DNA of 64,000 nt from JAUIBE01 sp035267185 (lineage in GTDB: Bacteria; Pseudomonadota; Gammaproteobacteria; Xanthomonadales; SZUA-36). The first letter of the stretch is position 1; the number at the start of each line of letters is the position of its first letter. Where the stretch lies: positions 1 to 64,000 of the forward strand of contig DATFLY010000077.1 in NCBI GenBank assembly GCA_035267185.1. Reading direction: 5' to 3'. This document shows positions 52,311-60,540 of this stretch, one piece after another. The position numbers and the translations under genes were made by a program. The notes under the pieces were generated by a model. That model was not told where the DNA came from and ran no database searches. It saw only the letters and a program-made list of their open reading frames with translations.

Positions 52311-52667
52311 CTACTGCTCAACAATCGTCTTAAACCCGCCGAATATCATGCGCTTGCCATCAAAGGGCATGTTCTTCGGATCCCAGCTCGCAAATCGAGG
52401 GTCTTCCATGGCGGATTTGTTGCCCGCATCACGCGCTTCCCGCGATGGCCACATGATCCATGAGAACACCACGACCTCGTCTTCCCTGCATTTGACAGCC
52501 ATCGGCAGTGAGGTTTCTTTACCTTCGGGAACATCGTCTGCCCAATTTTCTACAACCGACAAAGCACCGTGGTCTTTAAACACAGCAGCTGCCTCTTCGG
52601 CGAGCTTAAGGTATTTCGACTTATTTTCTATTGGTACTGCCAACACATATCCATCTACATAGGACAT
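52311..52667 (-). CDS. DUF1428 (YbaA-like) protein
   Basis: A 118-residue protein matching the DUF1428 family: MSYVDGYVLAVPIENKSKYL at the start, then HGALSVVENWADDVPEGK, FSWIMWPSREARD and PFDGKRMIFGGFKTIVE at the end. The fold is a ferredoxin-like dimeric alpha/beta barrel. Function unknown; often found in mobile contexts. CAGGAG about nine bases upstream supports the ATG. Confidence 0.92.
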   Translation of the reverse strand: MSYVDGYVLAVPIENKSKYLKLAEEAAAVFKDHGALSVVENWADDVPEGKETSLPMAVKCREDEVVVFSWIMWPSREARDAGNKSAMEDPRFASWDPKNMPFDGKRMIFGGFKTIVEQ

Positions 52668-52758
52668 CAGATTATTCTCCTGAGAAAAAGTGCATGCTTA
52701 GCCATGTGGGTCATGAGTGCTGTTCTCTTTCGAAGATGGCTGCAAGATTGTGTTCTGG

Positions 52759-53142
52759 CTACCTTGAATTGTCTATCATCTGAATGGTCTTGTCCTCGAC
52801 TTCATTTGCAACCGCCAGCAGAGTGGAGTCATCGGACAATGCGGAAAGCATTTGTGCCGGCTTTATCAATCCGATTTTGGTCTGACCCTTTTCTGTATAC
52901 ACAGAAATACGACAAGGCAAAGCCATGTTGAGCTGCATGTCGACAGACAGCACCCTGGCCGCCTGAACCGGGTTACACACTTCAAACACCTTGCACTCTT
53001 CTTCGAAATCAACGCCCTTGCTTCGAAGGGTATTGCCAAGATCGTGCACGTGAAGCACCCCGAACCCGAGGTTTCCAACTTCGACTTCAAGGTCTCTGGA
53101 CGCCTGTTCAAACGACTTGTCCGTGTTTACAACGTAGTACAT
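52759..53142 (-). CDS. DUF302-family protein
   Basis: A 127-residue protein of the DUF302 family: YYVVNTDKSFEQASRDLE, NLGFGVLHVHDLGNTLRSKG, ECKVFEVCNPVQAARVLSVD and LPCRISVYTEKGQTKIG. These small alpha/beta proteins are widespread and uncharacterised, sometimes next to metal or thiol metabolism genes. AAGGA about ten bases before the ATG gives the start. Confidence 0.9.
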   Translation of the reverse strand: MYYVVNTDKSFEQASRDLEVEVGNLGFGVLHVHDLGNTLRSKGVDFEEECKVFEVCNPVQAARVLSVDMQLNMALPCRISVYTEKGQTKIGLIKPAQMLSALSDDSTLLAVANEVEDKTIQMIDNSR

Positions 53143-53247
53143 CAGCTTTTTCCTTGTTCGATAGAAATATTATGATCAAAAAAGATGTTGCCAGGACAAC
53201 AGGAAGCTTCACCGCAACCTTTTCAAGCATCGCTTCTTATTGGATGC

Positions 53248-54114
53248 TCAGGCGCGTGAATCAAGCGATTCCAGAAACTCTGGTGTGCACTCAACCACTT
53301 GCGGCTCTGTTTCACCCCAGCCGGAATCATTAACGCTCACGTCTCCATTTTGCATGATCATTACTTTGACTTTGCCGATTCGAGTTGTGATTGTGCAATT
53401 GCCTTCCGAATCCACCTCTTTCCACTCGGTAATGTCTGAGTTGTTTTCAAATGGAATTTTGGCGTAGCAAGGTTTCAGCTTCATATGAATCCCGGGGATT
53501 CCCTTGTCCTGCGAATCGGGTCTGCACCACAAGTAGATGACACTGCTGAGAATCAGATCCTCAACTGGAATGTCCGGGAGTGCCTGTCGCACTGCCGCCA
53601 ATGAAATTGCCACAAGCCTTTTCGAGTTCACGGAAAACCTTAGCTCCTCCTGGCGCAGTGTCGATTGATTCGGAGGGACAACAGCATCGTTTTCACAAGG
53701 TAGAACTGTTTCCGGATTGTCAGGATGCGATCTCGACCCCACTCTTATGATTCCGTCAGACTCAAGGCGAGCCGATACAATCTCGATGCCCCGGTGAATT
53801 TTGCATTCTCCTTCCCGATCACTGTACCTGGACGTAAAAGGTTTTGAGCCAGGTTCAAATTCGATGCTTGCCCAACATGGTCTGAACTCTTCATTGCTTG
53901 GGATGCGTTTACCTGGGTTCGTTGAGAAACACAACACGGTAATTCCATGATCCAGCATCAGGTCCTGCTGTGGAATATCGGGGTACTGTTCTACGACCGC
54001 GGCCAGAAACAGCTCCATCATCTTTTCTGCATCAATGTTGAATGGGGCTGCTTCGTCCGAAGCAAACAGGTTTGTTGTAAAAACTGATAGCACAAAGATT
54101 GCCAACGCTTTCAT
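53248..54114 (-). CDS. Secreted protein with internally duplicated domain
   Basis: A 288-residue protein. The start at 54114 (MKALAIFVLSVFTTNLFAS) gives a signal peptide and follows AGGTGA; an in-frame ATG 18 bases upstream is less likely. The mature chain consists of two copies of one domain: PDIPQQDLMLDHGITVLCFS..FRPCWASIEFEPGS..GECKIHRG in the first half, and PDIPVEDLILSSVIYLWCRP..LKPCYAKIPFENNS..GNCTITTR in the second, each with three conserved cysteines. No family recognised. It sits in the cassette region, with no clear attC at its 3' end. Confidence 0.72.
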   Translation of the reverse strand: MKALAIFVLSVFTTNLFASDEAAPFNIDAEKMMELFLAAVVEQYPDIPQQDLMLDHGITVLCFSTNPGKRIPSNEEFRPCWASIEFEPGSKPFTSRYSDREGECKIHRGIEIVSARLESDGIIRVGSRSHPDNPETVLPCENDAVVPPNQSTLRQEELRFSVNSKRLVAISLAAVRQALPDIPVEDLILSSVIYLWCRPDSQDKGIPGIHMKLKPCYAKIPFENNSDITEWKEVDSEGNCTITTRIGKVKVMIMQNGDVSVNDSGWGETEPQVVECTPEFLESLDSRA

Positions 54115-54237
54115 GTTGCTCACCTGGACCATTCAATACTGGTCTCAAACTTAATGACCAGCCCGTGACCTCCACACCCGCTCGAGGCAATTCGAACCCC
54201 GTGCAAGGCTGCAAGCTTTGGTTCGAACTCGTTTCGA

Positions 54238-55062
54238 TTAATCGGGGACTCCCGACAGCCAATAAAGGCTGTGCATGGCTGAAGCAGGAAAAGCCTTGCC
54301 ATGGTCGGCTGCTTCAATAACCCTGAATTCCACCTGCGAGGTGTCTGTTTTCCTGGTTTTTAGAAAATGCACCAGGCTGATCGCATTTTCGATAAATTCT
54401 GGTTCTTCATCTGCACCTACAGACACGAAGACATTGGCATCTATCGATTCGGGAATTACTTTCGCGATGGGCTCATACTCATGGGCGAATTGTTCACCAA
54501 ACAAAGTGGCCGGGCTACCTATGATGTAGTTCTTAAATGTTTCGGGCCGGGTTAATAGTATGTAACTGCCGAAGGTACCACTCACTGAATAACCAAAATA
54601 GCTGCGCCGGGCCGGGTCAGCCTTGTATTCAGATTCCACATACCTAAACACGTCATTTTGAAAGAACGCCAGGTGTTCACTGGCCATTCCGGTCGGGTGC
54701 TCGTAATTCTCACCAGTGTATTTATTCGGCATGTAATCACGCATCCGGCTCTGCTGTGTCGGTATGTCCTTCTCCCAGGAAACACCAACCAGGATCGCGT
54801 CGCTGACCAGGTATTCGATGGAGCCTGAAATGACTTCAATGTGCCAGAGCGCATCAGCGATGTAGATAACCGGATATGTTTTATCACCTTCGGGGTCGTA
54901 GTCTTCAGGCAGTTTTATGTATAGCTCGAAATCACGACCTGTTGCGCTTTCTTCAATGGGCACAACCTGGATTGCCGGAATTTGAAGTGGTTTGGCTTGT
55001 GCTGCTGTTGCCCAGAACACCAGCAGCAACCAGACAAGGATTGAGCATTGCCTGAGATTCAT
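54238..55062 (-). CDS. Secreted esterase (alpha/beta hydrolase, Fes/IroE-like)
   Basis: A 274-residue protein with a signal peptide (MNLRQCSILVWLLLVFWATAAQA). The fold is an esterase D/Fes-type alpha/beta hydrolase: YIKLPEDYDPEGDKTYPVIYIAD near the start and the nucleophile elbow YFGYSVSGTFGSYIL (Ser in GYSVS). The catalytic His is likely in AADHGKAFP near the end. The family includes siderophore-ester hydrolases; no siderophore genes are nearby. Confidence 0.85.
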   Translation of the reverse strand: MNLRQCSILVWLLLVFWATAAQAKPLQIPAIQVVPIEESATGRDFELYIKLPEDYDPEGDKTYPVIYIADALWHIEVISGSIEYLVSDAILVGVSWEKDIPTQQSRMRDYMPNKYTGENYEHPTGMASEHLAFFQNDVFRYVESEYKADPARRSYFGYSVSGTFGSYILLTRPETFKNYIIGSPATLFGEQFAHEYEPIAKVIPESIDANVFVSVGADEEPEFIENAISLVHFLKTRKTDTSQVEFRVIEAADHGKAFPASAMHSLYWLSGVPD

Positions 55063-55110
55063 TGAATTTGATCCCGTCGAATAATTGCTGTTTGGATAAC
55101 AGTCATGATT

Positions 55111-55602
55111 CTATAAGCTGCCTTTTTCTTTTGCCTGCGATATAAGGTGACTAACAATGACCCATCGCCCATTGCGCTTTTGAAGCACTCGCAGGTGGTC
55201 GATGTGCCGGTCGCGCATTGTTTCACCTGAATCAGTCTGCTGTCCGGCTCTTACCAGTTGGCTCCGGATAACTGCCACTTCAGGGGTGAGGAAGGTGACA
55301 TCTTCATACGTATTGCCCGCTGATGAACCGGCCATCACGAAATCCAGGCTAAAGATAAACTCCAGCCCTTGTTGAAGCTCATCCCGGCCCTGGAAGCGAT
55401 CCCCGAACGCGTTAGTCCAGTCGGTATCCTCAGCGTAGTCAGCGACAGCAAGAGCAGCATCCCGGGCCATCCACCCCTCGTTCCATGATTGAATAGTCCT
55501 GAGCACTGCCTCGTGTTCTCCCTCTGGAATGCTAACCTCCATGGAAAACGCGTGGTCAGTTATTGCGGCCGTGATTAGAAGGAAAAAAAGAACTTTCCGC
55601 AT
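55111..55602 (-). CDS. Secreted SnoaL/NTF2-like protein
   Basis: A 163-residue protein with a signal peptide (MRKVLFFLLITAAITDHAFS). The start at 55602 follows an AGG about ten bases upstream. The mature domain is NTF2-like: VLRTIQSWNEGWMARDAALA, YAEDTDWTNAFGDRFQGRDE and LRVLQKRNGRWVIVSHLIS. This matches DUF4440/SnoaL-type proteins; the pocket fits small molecules but the function is unknown. A degraded attC lies just beyond its upstream side (55641-55696), so this gene starts soon after an old cassette junction. Confidence 0.82.
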   Translation of the reverse strand: MRKVLFFLLITAAITDHAFSMEVSIPEGEHEAVLRTIQSWNEGWMARDAALAVADYAEDTDWTNAFGDRFQGRDELQQGLEFIFSLDFVMAGSSAGNTYEDVTFLTPEVAVIRSQLVRAGQQTDSGETMRDRHIDHLRVLQKRNGRWVIVSHLISQAKEKGSL

Positions 55603-55640
55603 TTTTGTTACCTCGTGAATTGAAAAACCCGCCAAATCCC

Positions 55641-55696
55641 GTCCATCGTCTGAATTAAAGGGTGCAAATCACGGCGTCCGCCTTGAATGGCGCATC
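55641..55696 (-). other. Degraded attC-like site (3' of the gene at 55695)
   Basis: Minus strand: CATTCAAGGCGGACGCC near the 5' side and TTTAATTCAGACGATGG at the 3' side copy the halves of the better sites at 59434 and 60541. The terminal cores have lost GTT (CGATGG instead of CGTTRG), so it should no longer recombine well. Confidence 0.6.
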
Positions 55697-55973
55697 ATGA
55701 AGCACGCTTTAATTTTGTCGCAGATACCCAGGCCATGGCCGCAATTGACACGGGTGCGAAGAGCAAGAACAAAGGCCAAAGCCAACTGAAGAGAGTTTCA
55801 AAGACAATATTCCAGTTTGTGCCTGCGCCGCTACGAAATATACCGGCTGGATTTTCCCACCAATCCCAGAAAGTTGGCACCGCAGACACCAATAACGCAG
55901 CCAGGAACCCTGATGACAAACCCCATGCTGCGAATTGGGTCCAATTCTTCAATTGAATTGCCTGCATGCACAC
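55695..55973 (-). CDS. Small membrane protein (cassette gene)
   Basis: A 92-residue protein with two hydrophobic segments (about 14-33 and 58-82) and Trp-rich stretches (FWDWWENPAG). The start is GTG 55973 or ATG 55967. It follows the preceding minus-strand gene after nine bases, so these two share a cassette. The stop codon lies at the edge of a degraded attC. No family recognised. Confidence 0.65.
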   Translation of the reverse strand: MCMQAIQLKNWTQFAAWGLSSGFLAALLVSAVPTFWDWWENPAGIFRSGAGTNWNIVFETLFSWLWPLFLLFAPVSIAAMAWVSATKLKRAS

Positions 55974-55982
55974 GCCAGGAAT

Positions 55983-56408
55983 TTATTCTCCATGCTTTGG
56001 AATTGGGTCAAGATCAGGCTGAACAAACTCAGCGCGCGCCTGATCAGAGAACAAAACCTCAGCTGAGTAATGAGTCATCATTATGTTTTTATCGAGCATT
56101 TCCGGGTTTCTATCGATGAAATCGTCCGCTGAATTCGAATTTCCGGTTTTATTCATGAAATGATGAACGGCCAGGATCCATGCCTTTGTTATCGTCTCAT
56201 GATATTTCGAGGGATCGACACCATTATGAATAAGAAATCGATTCAAGGTTTCTCGCATCAGTTCTGCAGATTGATCAGGATTGGTTTCTGCCAGGTAAAT
56301 ATAAGCCAGGCGCAAATGAGCGCGATGATTAAAATCGGAAGCTGATAGCTCACATGATTCGACTTGGTTTTTAAACTCAATGTCGGCTTTGCTGGTTTCG
56401 AATTTCAT
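55983..56408 (-). CDS. Unknown cytoplasmic protein (cassette gene)
   Basis: A 141-residue soluble protein without signal or TM. Its sequence is helical and acidic with the pattern ASDFNHRAHLRLAYIYLAET followed by YHETITKAWILAVHHFM. I have seen proteins of this type as uncharacterised small genes, but cannot name a family. It starts just after an attC core (GTTAAAC, 56430-56436), at the spacing expected for the first gene of a cassette. Confidence 0.7.
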   Translation of the reverse strand: MKFETSKADIEFKNQVESCELSASDFNHRAHLRLAYIYLAETNPDQSAELMRETLNRFLIHNGVDPSKYHETITKAWILAVHHFMNKTGNSNSADDFIDRNPEMLDKNIMMTHYSAEVLFSDQARAEFVQPDLDPIPKHGE

Positions 56409-56429
56409 ATCTGAAAAATTCCAAAAAAT

Positions 56430-56474
56430 GTTTAACGCGGATTTTAGCGGCGCTCTTTATGGGGTTCGCCTTAC
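56430..56474 (-). other. attC-like site 3' of the gene at 56495
   Basis: Minus strand: the right core is GTTAAAC (56436-56430), a perfect GTTRRRY. The left side, GTAAGGC, is a poor match to RYYYAAC. The centre can pair in part (GGCG/CGCC). The site is short, so the confidence is moderate. Confidence 0.5.
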
Positions 56475-56494
56475 ATGATTGATCATGCAGCGAC

Positions 56495-56878
56495 CTACGC
56501 ATATTTGTAAACCACGTTTGGCAACAAGAAGATCCAGAGCAAAAACAGCATCCAAATATGACCGGTCAGCAAATTATAATCCGCGAACAACCTGCTCCAT
56601 GTATGTCCAACCACAAAATGGCCAAACCCAAATTCGAAAATGATCGTCATTAACAGCCATGCGCCACCGATAATCCAGGCTTGATGAGACGATTCGATCG
56701 GCCAAAACCGATGAAGAAATGCAACAAACAGTCCACTGAGGATAACTGCAGTGACGGTTGATATTTGATGAGCGGCCAGCTCAGATACAAACCTGCCGTA
56801 GGTAAATTGTCGAATGACCCCATTGACAATGGCGATCACGGCTAATGCGAACCAGGCGATTGTATAGGGCAATGACAC
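56495..56878 (-). CDS. Four-segment small membrane protein (cassette gene)
   Basis: A 127-residue hydrophobic protein with four predicted TM segments (about 5-21, 40-57, 66-86, 100-120). It starts at GTG 56878. Composition is AT-richer than the glycogen genes. No known motif. It lies between two attC-like sites in the array. Confidence 0.68.
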   Translation of the reverse strand: MSLPYTIAWFALAVIAIVNGVIRQFTYGRFVSELAAHQISTVTAVILSGLFVAFLHRFWPIESSHQAWIIGGAWLLMTIIFEFGFGHFVVGHTWSRLFADYNLLTGHIWMLFLLWIFLLPNVVYKYA

Positions 56879-56889
56879 GGGTTGCGTCT

Positions 56890-57036
56890 ACCTGACGTCT
56901 GAATTAAGCAGGGCAGGCGGAATCAGGATTGCAGATTTCGCCTGGCGAAAAAACGGCCGAGTGAAGCCGCCTGTGGCCTTCAGGGCGTCCCCGGCAGAGA
57001 CTTTGCGGCTGCTGTCCTTAAAAGTTTTGCTATGTG
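56890..57036 (-). other. attC site, degenerate core
   Basis: Minus strand, 147 bases: ACATAGCAAAACTTTTAAGG at the 5' side (ACATAGC for RYYYAAC) and GCTTAATTCAGACGTCAGGT at the 3' side (GTCAGGT for GTTRRRY). The TTAATTCAGACGT half matches the other sites in the array. One core base is changed on each side. Confidence 0.7.
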
Positions 57037-57058
57037 AAACAAGAAAAATACGTCCCTG

Positions 57059-57373
57059 TTACTTGCCGCTGAAAAAACCAATATGATTTTCAGACACGGT
57101 ATAAGCCTCACAATTGCTGTCTAATTCCTCGTATTGACGACCTATCACCTTTTTCATCGCAGAAAATGCAGATGATGATTGCCAAAAATCAATTGTGACA
57201 AATCTGTTCGGATGATCAACATCTTGTATGAGATCCGTTTTGATAAAGCCATGACATTTGCTAAATAGCTTGACCCATAATCCATTCGAGCCGTAAGCGC
57301 GAATAAAATCACCCTGGTAATCTTCCTGGACTTCGTATTCCCAAATGCTTTGGAACGTGGCTTTGGAGGTCAC
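57059..57373 (-). CDS. ABM-like small protein (cassette gene)
   Basis: A 104-residue protein starting at GTG 57373, with AAGGAG upstream. The pattern IWEYEVQEDYQGDFIRAYGS, then IKTDLIQDVDHPNRFVTIDFW and SSSAFSAMKK, is that of the antibiotic-biosynthesis-monooxygenase-like dimeric ferredoxin-like fold. Members can be haem or quinone monooxygenases or have no known role. Cassette position: an attC core ends 20 bases before its start. Confidence 0.78.
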   Translation of the reverse strand: MTSKATFQSIWEYEVQEDYQGDFIRAYGSNGLWVKLFSKCHGFIKTDLIQDVDHPNRFVTIDFWQSSSAFSAMKKVIGRQYEELDSNCEAYTVSENHIGFFSGK

Positions 57374-57393
57374 TTATCGCTCCTTATGAATTT

Positions 57394-57577
57394 CACATAA
57401 CGTCTGATTAAGGGACGCCATTTATGGCATCTCCCTGTAATGAGTTGATAGGCGGCTGACCCTGCCGAAGGCACCCACTTCGAACCGGGATTACGTCCCC
57501 TGCGTTGAGGATCCCGTTCAGTAGATTGAGCCATTCGTTGAGAGCAGGAGCCGTCCTATTGACAAGCTTGTTATGTG
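57394..57577 (-). other. attC site (long form) 3' of the RidA-like gene
   Basis: Minus strand, 184 bases: the 5' core is CACATAAC (57577-57570) and the 3' core is CGTTATGTG (57402-57394), preceded by CCTTAATCAGACG. The two ends are complementary (CACATAAC/GTTATGTG), as needed for the folded bottom strand. The RidA-like gene's stop codon TAA lies inside the 5' core, a feature often seen in integron cassettes. Confidence 0.85.
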
Positions 57578-57963
57578 CAATCTTTAACTGCTGTAGCAAC
57601 AATTTTTACTTTTCCATTGAACGGTAACCTGGCGGCTTCATACACAGTTCTGGCAGGTCTTCTGCCTTTCGGGAATAGTGAAATATACAGGTCATTTACT
57701 TCATCCAGTTCAGACAAGTCGGAAAATGCAATATCAATATAGGCAATCTCTGTTTTAGCGAAGCCAGCAGCATCCAAAGCAGCAAATACATTTTTAAACG
57801 CTAAAGCTGCTTCTTCAGAAATAGTGCCTTCCACATAGTCGCCCTTCTCATTGACAGACAGCTGCCCACTAACAAAGCACATATTACCCACTACAGCAGC
57901 ATGACTTATTGGGTTGGACCATCTGGGCAGTCCTGGCCCGGTTTCGATAAATTTACGAGTCAT
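57571..57963 (-). CDS. RidA (YjgF/UK114) family protein (cassette gene)
   Basis: A 130-residue RidA-fold protein. The N-terminal part carries PRWSNPISHAAVVGNMCFVSGQ, and the end has RRPARTVYEAARLPFNGKVKI, where the arginine of true imine deaminases (usually R-x-x-[VA]) is present in the RRPART stretch. Members hydrolyse 2-aminoacrylate and related imines, though many paralogues do not. Its stop codon is inside the attC core. The gene is AT-richer than the flanking chromosomal genes. Confidence 0.88.
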   Translation of the reverse strand: MTRKFIETGPGLPRWSNPISHAAVVGNMCFVSGQLSVNEKGDYVEGTISEEAALAFKNVFAALDAAGFAKTEIAYIDIAFSDLSELDEVNDLYISLFPKGRRPARTVYEAARLPFNGKVKIVATAVKDCT

Positions 57964-57984
57964 GGTAGAAAAGTCCCGGATTGA

Positions 57985-58042
57985 ATATAACGTTTCGGTT
58001 CAGCGGCGGGGCACCGTCCACGTCCGCTGCAACCGGTTGCCA
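57985..58042 (-). other. attC site (58 bp, canonical short form) 3' of amidohydrolase
   Basis: Minus strand: TGGCAAC at 58042-58036 (RYYYAAC-like) and GTTATAT at 57991-57985 (GTTRRRY-like). Between them CGGTTGCAGCGG pairs with CCGCTGAACCG with one unpaired base, the extrahelical base that sets attC orientation. It is 58 bases long, matching the original 59-base element. Confidence 0.85.
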
Positions 58043-58055
58043 GGCATTTGCCCAG

Positions 58056-59408
58056 TCACGGGAGGAGATTCTTGTAAATTGCCCCGTCCTTCATGATCAC
58101 GACGAAGTTCCTGGCTGGATCCGCGACCAGATTGATGTCGGTCAGGGGGTCACCGTCCACGAGCAGCAGGTCAGCTAAAGCATCTTCCTGTACGATGCCG
58201 AGCTTGCCGGTATAGGGACTTCGAAGTCCGGACAGCGTGAGCAATTCGGCATTGCCAGCCGTCGCCATCCTCAGCACCTCAGCAGGCGAATACCAACGAA
58301 CCATTTTCGCAAGTAGCTCGCCTTGTCTGGTCGCAGCCTCCGCGCTGAACAGAATATCGGTACCCCACGCCGTCTTGATATTGAATTTCCTGGCGAAGCT
58401 GTAGGCGGTGTTTGTGCCGGAATACATCTCAAGCTGCTTGGCGCGGTTCGGTGAACCTTCAGGGAACCGCGACTTGCCGTCGTCCGTGAACGGCTGCAAG
58501 CTCCACCACACGCCCTTCTCAGCCATCAGTTTGGCGGTCGGTTCATCGAGCAGCTGGCCATGGTCGATGCACTTGACCCCGGCCTCAATCGCCTGCCGCA
58601 CAGCGCGTGGAGTGTATGCGTGGACGGTGACGTAGGTACCCCAGTTCTCGGCAGCCTCCACCGCGGCGCGGATCTCGGGAACCGTATATTGCGTCACGTC
58701 GAGCGGATCGAAGCTGGACGATACGCCGCCGCCCGCCATCAACTTGATCTGCGACGCCCCCAGTGCGAGTTGCTCGCGCGCTCGCAACCTCACGGCGTCG
58801 GGACTATCGGCGATTGCCGAGCCGCCAACCCGTTCGCTGTACGTAAAGTCGCCCGGACGCGCCGGGAGGTCATTCGGCAATCGAAAGTCGCCGTGGCCGC
58901 CACTCTGTGAGATGAAGGCGCCCGACGGCCAGATTCGTGGCCCAGGCACCAGTCCTGCGTCAATGCCTCGCTTCAGGCCAAATGCCGGACCGCCCAAATC
59001 CCGGATGCTGGTGAAGCCGCGCAGCAACATGTCCTTTGCAGCCTTCACGGCAGCGACGTTAATAAAACCAATGTCGCCGGTGAGCACTGTTACCTGTGAT
59101 ACTGACTCGAACATGATGTGGGTGTGCGCATCGATCAGGCCAGGCATGAGCGTGCGTCCGCCGCCTTGCAGCCGTGTCAGCGACATCGCGGGCGGGTCAG
59201 CAATGGGAGCACTGGAGATCACCTTGATGGTATTGCCCACCACCAAAACGTTTGTCGGAGCCGAAAGCCTATCCGAGGTTCCGTCAAAAACGCGGACATT
59301 CTCGAACACCACCCCAGTGGGCGGAGGAGCCTGGGCCAGGGCCGCTGGCGAAGCGGCAATGGTGAGGGAGAGTAGTGCCGCAGTGAAAATCCAGGAAGTT
59401 TGTCTCAT
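58056..59408 (-). CDS. Secreted metal-dependent amidohydrolase (cassette gene)
   Basis: A 450-residue protein with a signal peptide (about 1-25, cut near ALAQAPPP). It belongs to the imidazolonepropionase/prolidase-like branch of the amidohydrolase superfamily: PGLIDAHTHIMFE (His-x-His metal motif), TVHAYTPRAVR, IDHGQLLDE and TAWGTDILFSAE with the final aspartate. It is unusually large and GC-rich for a cassette gene, hinting at a different source from its neighbours. Substrate unknown. Confidence 0.88.
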   Translation of the reverse strand: MRQTSWIFTAALLSLTIAASPAALAQAPPPTGVVFENVRVFDGTSDRLSAPTNVLVVGNTIKVISSAPIADPPAMSLTRLQGGGRTLMPGLIDAHTHIMFESVSQVTVLTGDIGFINVAAVKAAKDMLLRGFTSIRDLGGPAFGLKRGIDAGLVPGPRIWPSGAFISQSGGHGDFRLPNDLPARPGDFTYSERVGGSAIADSPDAVRLRAREQLALGASQIKLMAGGGVSSSFDPLDVTQYTVPEIRAAVEAAENWGTYVTVHAYTPRAVRQAIEAGVKCIDHGQLLDEPTAKLMAEKGVWWSLQPFTDDGKSRFPEGSPNRAKQLEMYSGTNTAYSFARKFNIKTAWGTDILFSAEAATRQGELLAKMVRWYSPAEVLRMATAGNAELLTLSGLRSPYTGKLGIVQEDALADLLLVDGDPLTDINLVADPARNFVVIMKDGAIYKNLLP

Positions 59409-59433
59409 GTTTCTCTCTGTGCTTGCTTGAATT

Positions 59434-59561
59434 GCCTAACGTTGGAGTTAACCAGCGCAGGCGAGAATGAGGTTACGACTTTGGCGGAACCAAAGCAGTG
59501 GCCGAATGAAGCCGTTGCGCGTGCCATTTATGGCGCGTCCGTCCTGAATGATTTGTTGTAC
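59434..59561 (-). other. attC site 3' of alpha/beta hydrolase
   Basis: Minus strand, 128 bases. The 5' core GTACAAC is followed by AAATCATTCAGGACGGACG; the 3' side is GGTTAACTCCAACGTTAGGC with a perfect GTTAGGC core (59440-59434). The whole site is closely similar to the one at 60541-60666, including the inner GCGCAACGGCTTCATTCGGC stretch. Confidence 0.92.
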
Positions 59562-59664
59562 AGCACTGCTTTCATATATTTACTATGCCGACAAAATCGA
59601 ACATGACGGCCGCGTGCTTCCTGGGCTTTTGTGCGTCGAGCGCTTATCCACCACCCCCGATACC

Positions 59665-60477
59665 CTACAGCTTGTGTGCAGCGAAGAACCGAGCGAGTCC
59701 CTTGGCAAGGGCGCCTGGATTCACGTACGGAAGCCCGTGGTTTGCCTCAGGAACGATCAGTTCTTCAGAGTGCGCAATCCATTGCCTGAGTATGGTGTGA
59801 CCTTCTTGAAACATGGGAGTTGACTCGCTGCCGACAACCGCCAGCACCGGCTGTTGAATTCTCCCGGCCTCGTTGGCGGTGAAGCGCCAGCCCATCAGTG
59901 ATGGAAACTCATTCTGAAACAAGGCATCGAGGTCGGACACCGCCATGTCAAAGGCACCACTTGGCAAGTATTTATCAAGGTACTGATGAAATTCCGGCCC
60001 CACTACAGCTGTGAGGAAAGCTTCGACCGCAGCAACACGATGGCCGCACTCGTACATTTCTTTGCGGATTGCTTCCACTCCTTCCAGGAACATCGGCCAT
60101 GACGGAACCGATGGTATAGGAGGCTCGAGGAGCGCCAGGCTATGCACCTCCGCTGGAGAATCCAAAGCCCATTGCAGCGCGACAGCAGCGCCGTAGGAGT
60201 GCCCAAGGATATGGGCTCGTGGTATCTCGAGGTGATAAAGCAAGGCGCGCCCATCGGCAGCCTGCTGCGCGATCGTGTAGGGAGCGCTGACGCGGGCACT
60301 GTTCGCGAAGCCCCGGCGGTGATAGGAGATCACGCAATACGAGTTGGAAATAGCCGGCTCGACACACAAAGGTGCGTTTGAATCCGCGAGAATGCCACCA
60401 TGGATCAGTAGTAGCGGATCTCCAGATCCTTGCACTTGATATTCGATCTTTCCGCCATTGAGTTCTACGTGATTCAA
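59665..60477 (-). CDS. Alpha/beta hydrolase (cassette gene)
   Basis: A 270-residue alpha/beta-hydrolase-fold protein starting at TTG 60477, with AGGAG about nine bases upstream. Motifs: LLIHGGILAD (oxyanion HG), ILGHSYGAAVALQW (nucleophile Ser in GHSYG), LLEPPIP and IVPEANHGLPYVNP (catalytic His). Close in form to esterases and C-C hydrolases. The substrate is unknown. attC sites flank it on both sides, so it is a complete cassette. Confidence 0.9.
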   Translation of the reverse strand: MNHVELNGGKIEYQVQGSGDPLLLIHGGILADSNAPLCVEPAISNSYCVISYHRRGFANSARVSAPYTIAQQAADGRALLYHLEIPRAHILGHSYGAAVALQWALDSPAEVHSLALLEPPIPSVPSWPMFLEGVEAIRKEMYECGHRVAAVEAFLTAVVGPEFHQYLDKYLPSGAFDMAVSDLDALFQNEFPSLMGWRFTANEAGRIQQPVLAVVGSESTPMFQEGHTILRQWIAHSEELIVPEANHGLPYVNPGALAKGLARFFAAHKL

Positions 60478-60540
60478 CTGTGTGCGCTCCTATCTGAATT
60501 TTGGAGGGTCCCGATGCTTTTCGCCACAACCATGAGACTG

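Noticed and set aside
54133..54237. tRNA-like GTTCGAA stretches
   Set aside because: No cloverleaf can be drawn; the TTCGAA parts are just a local palindrome.
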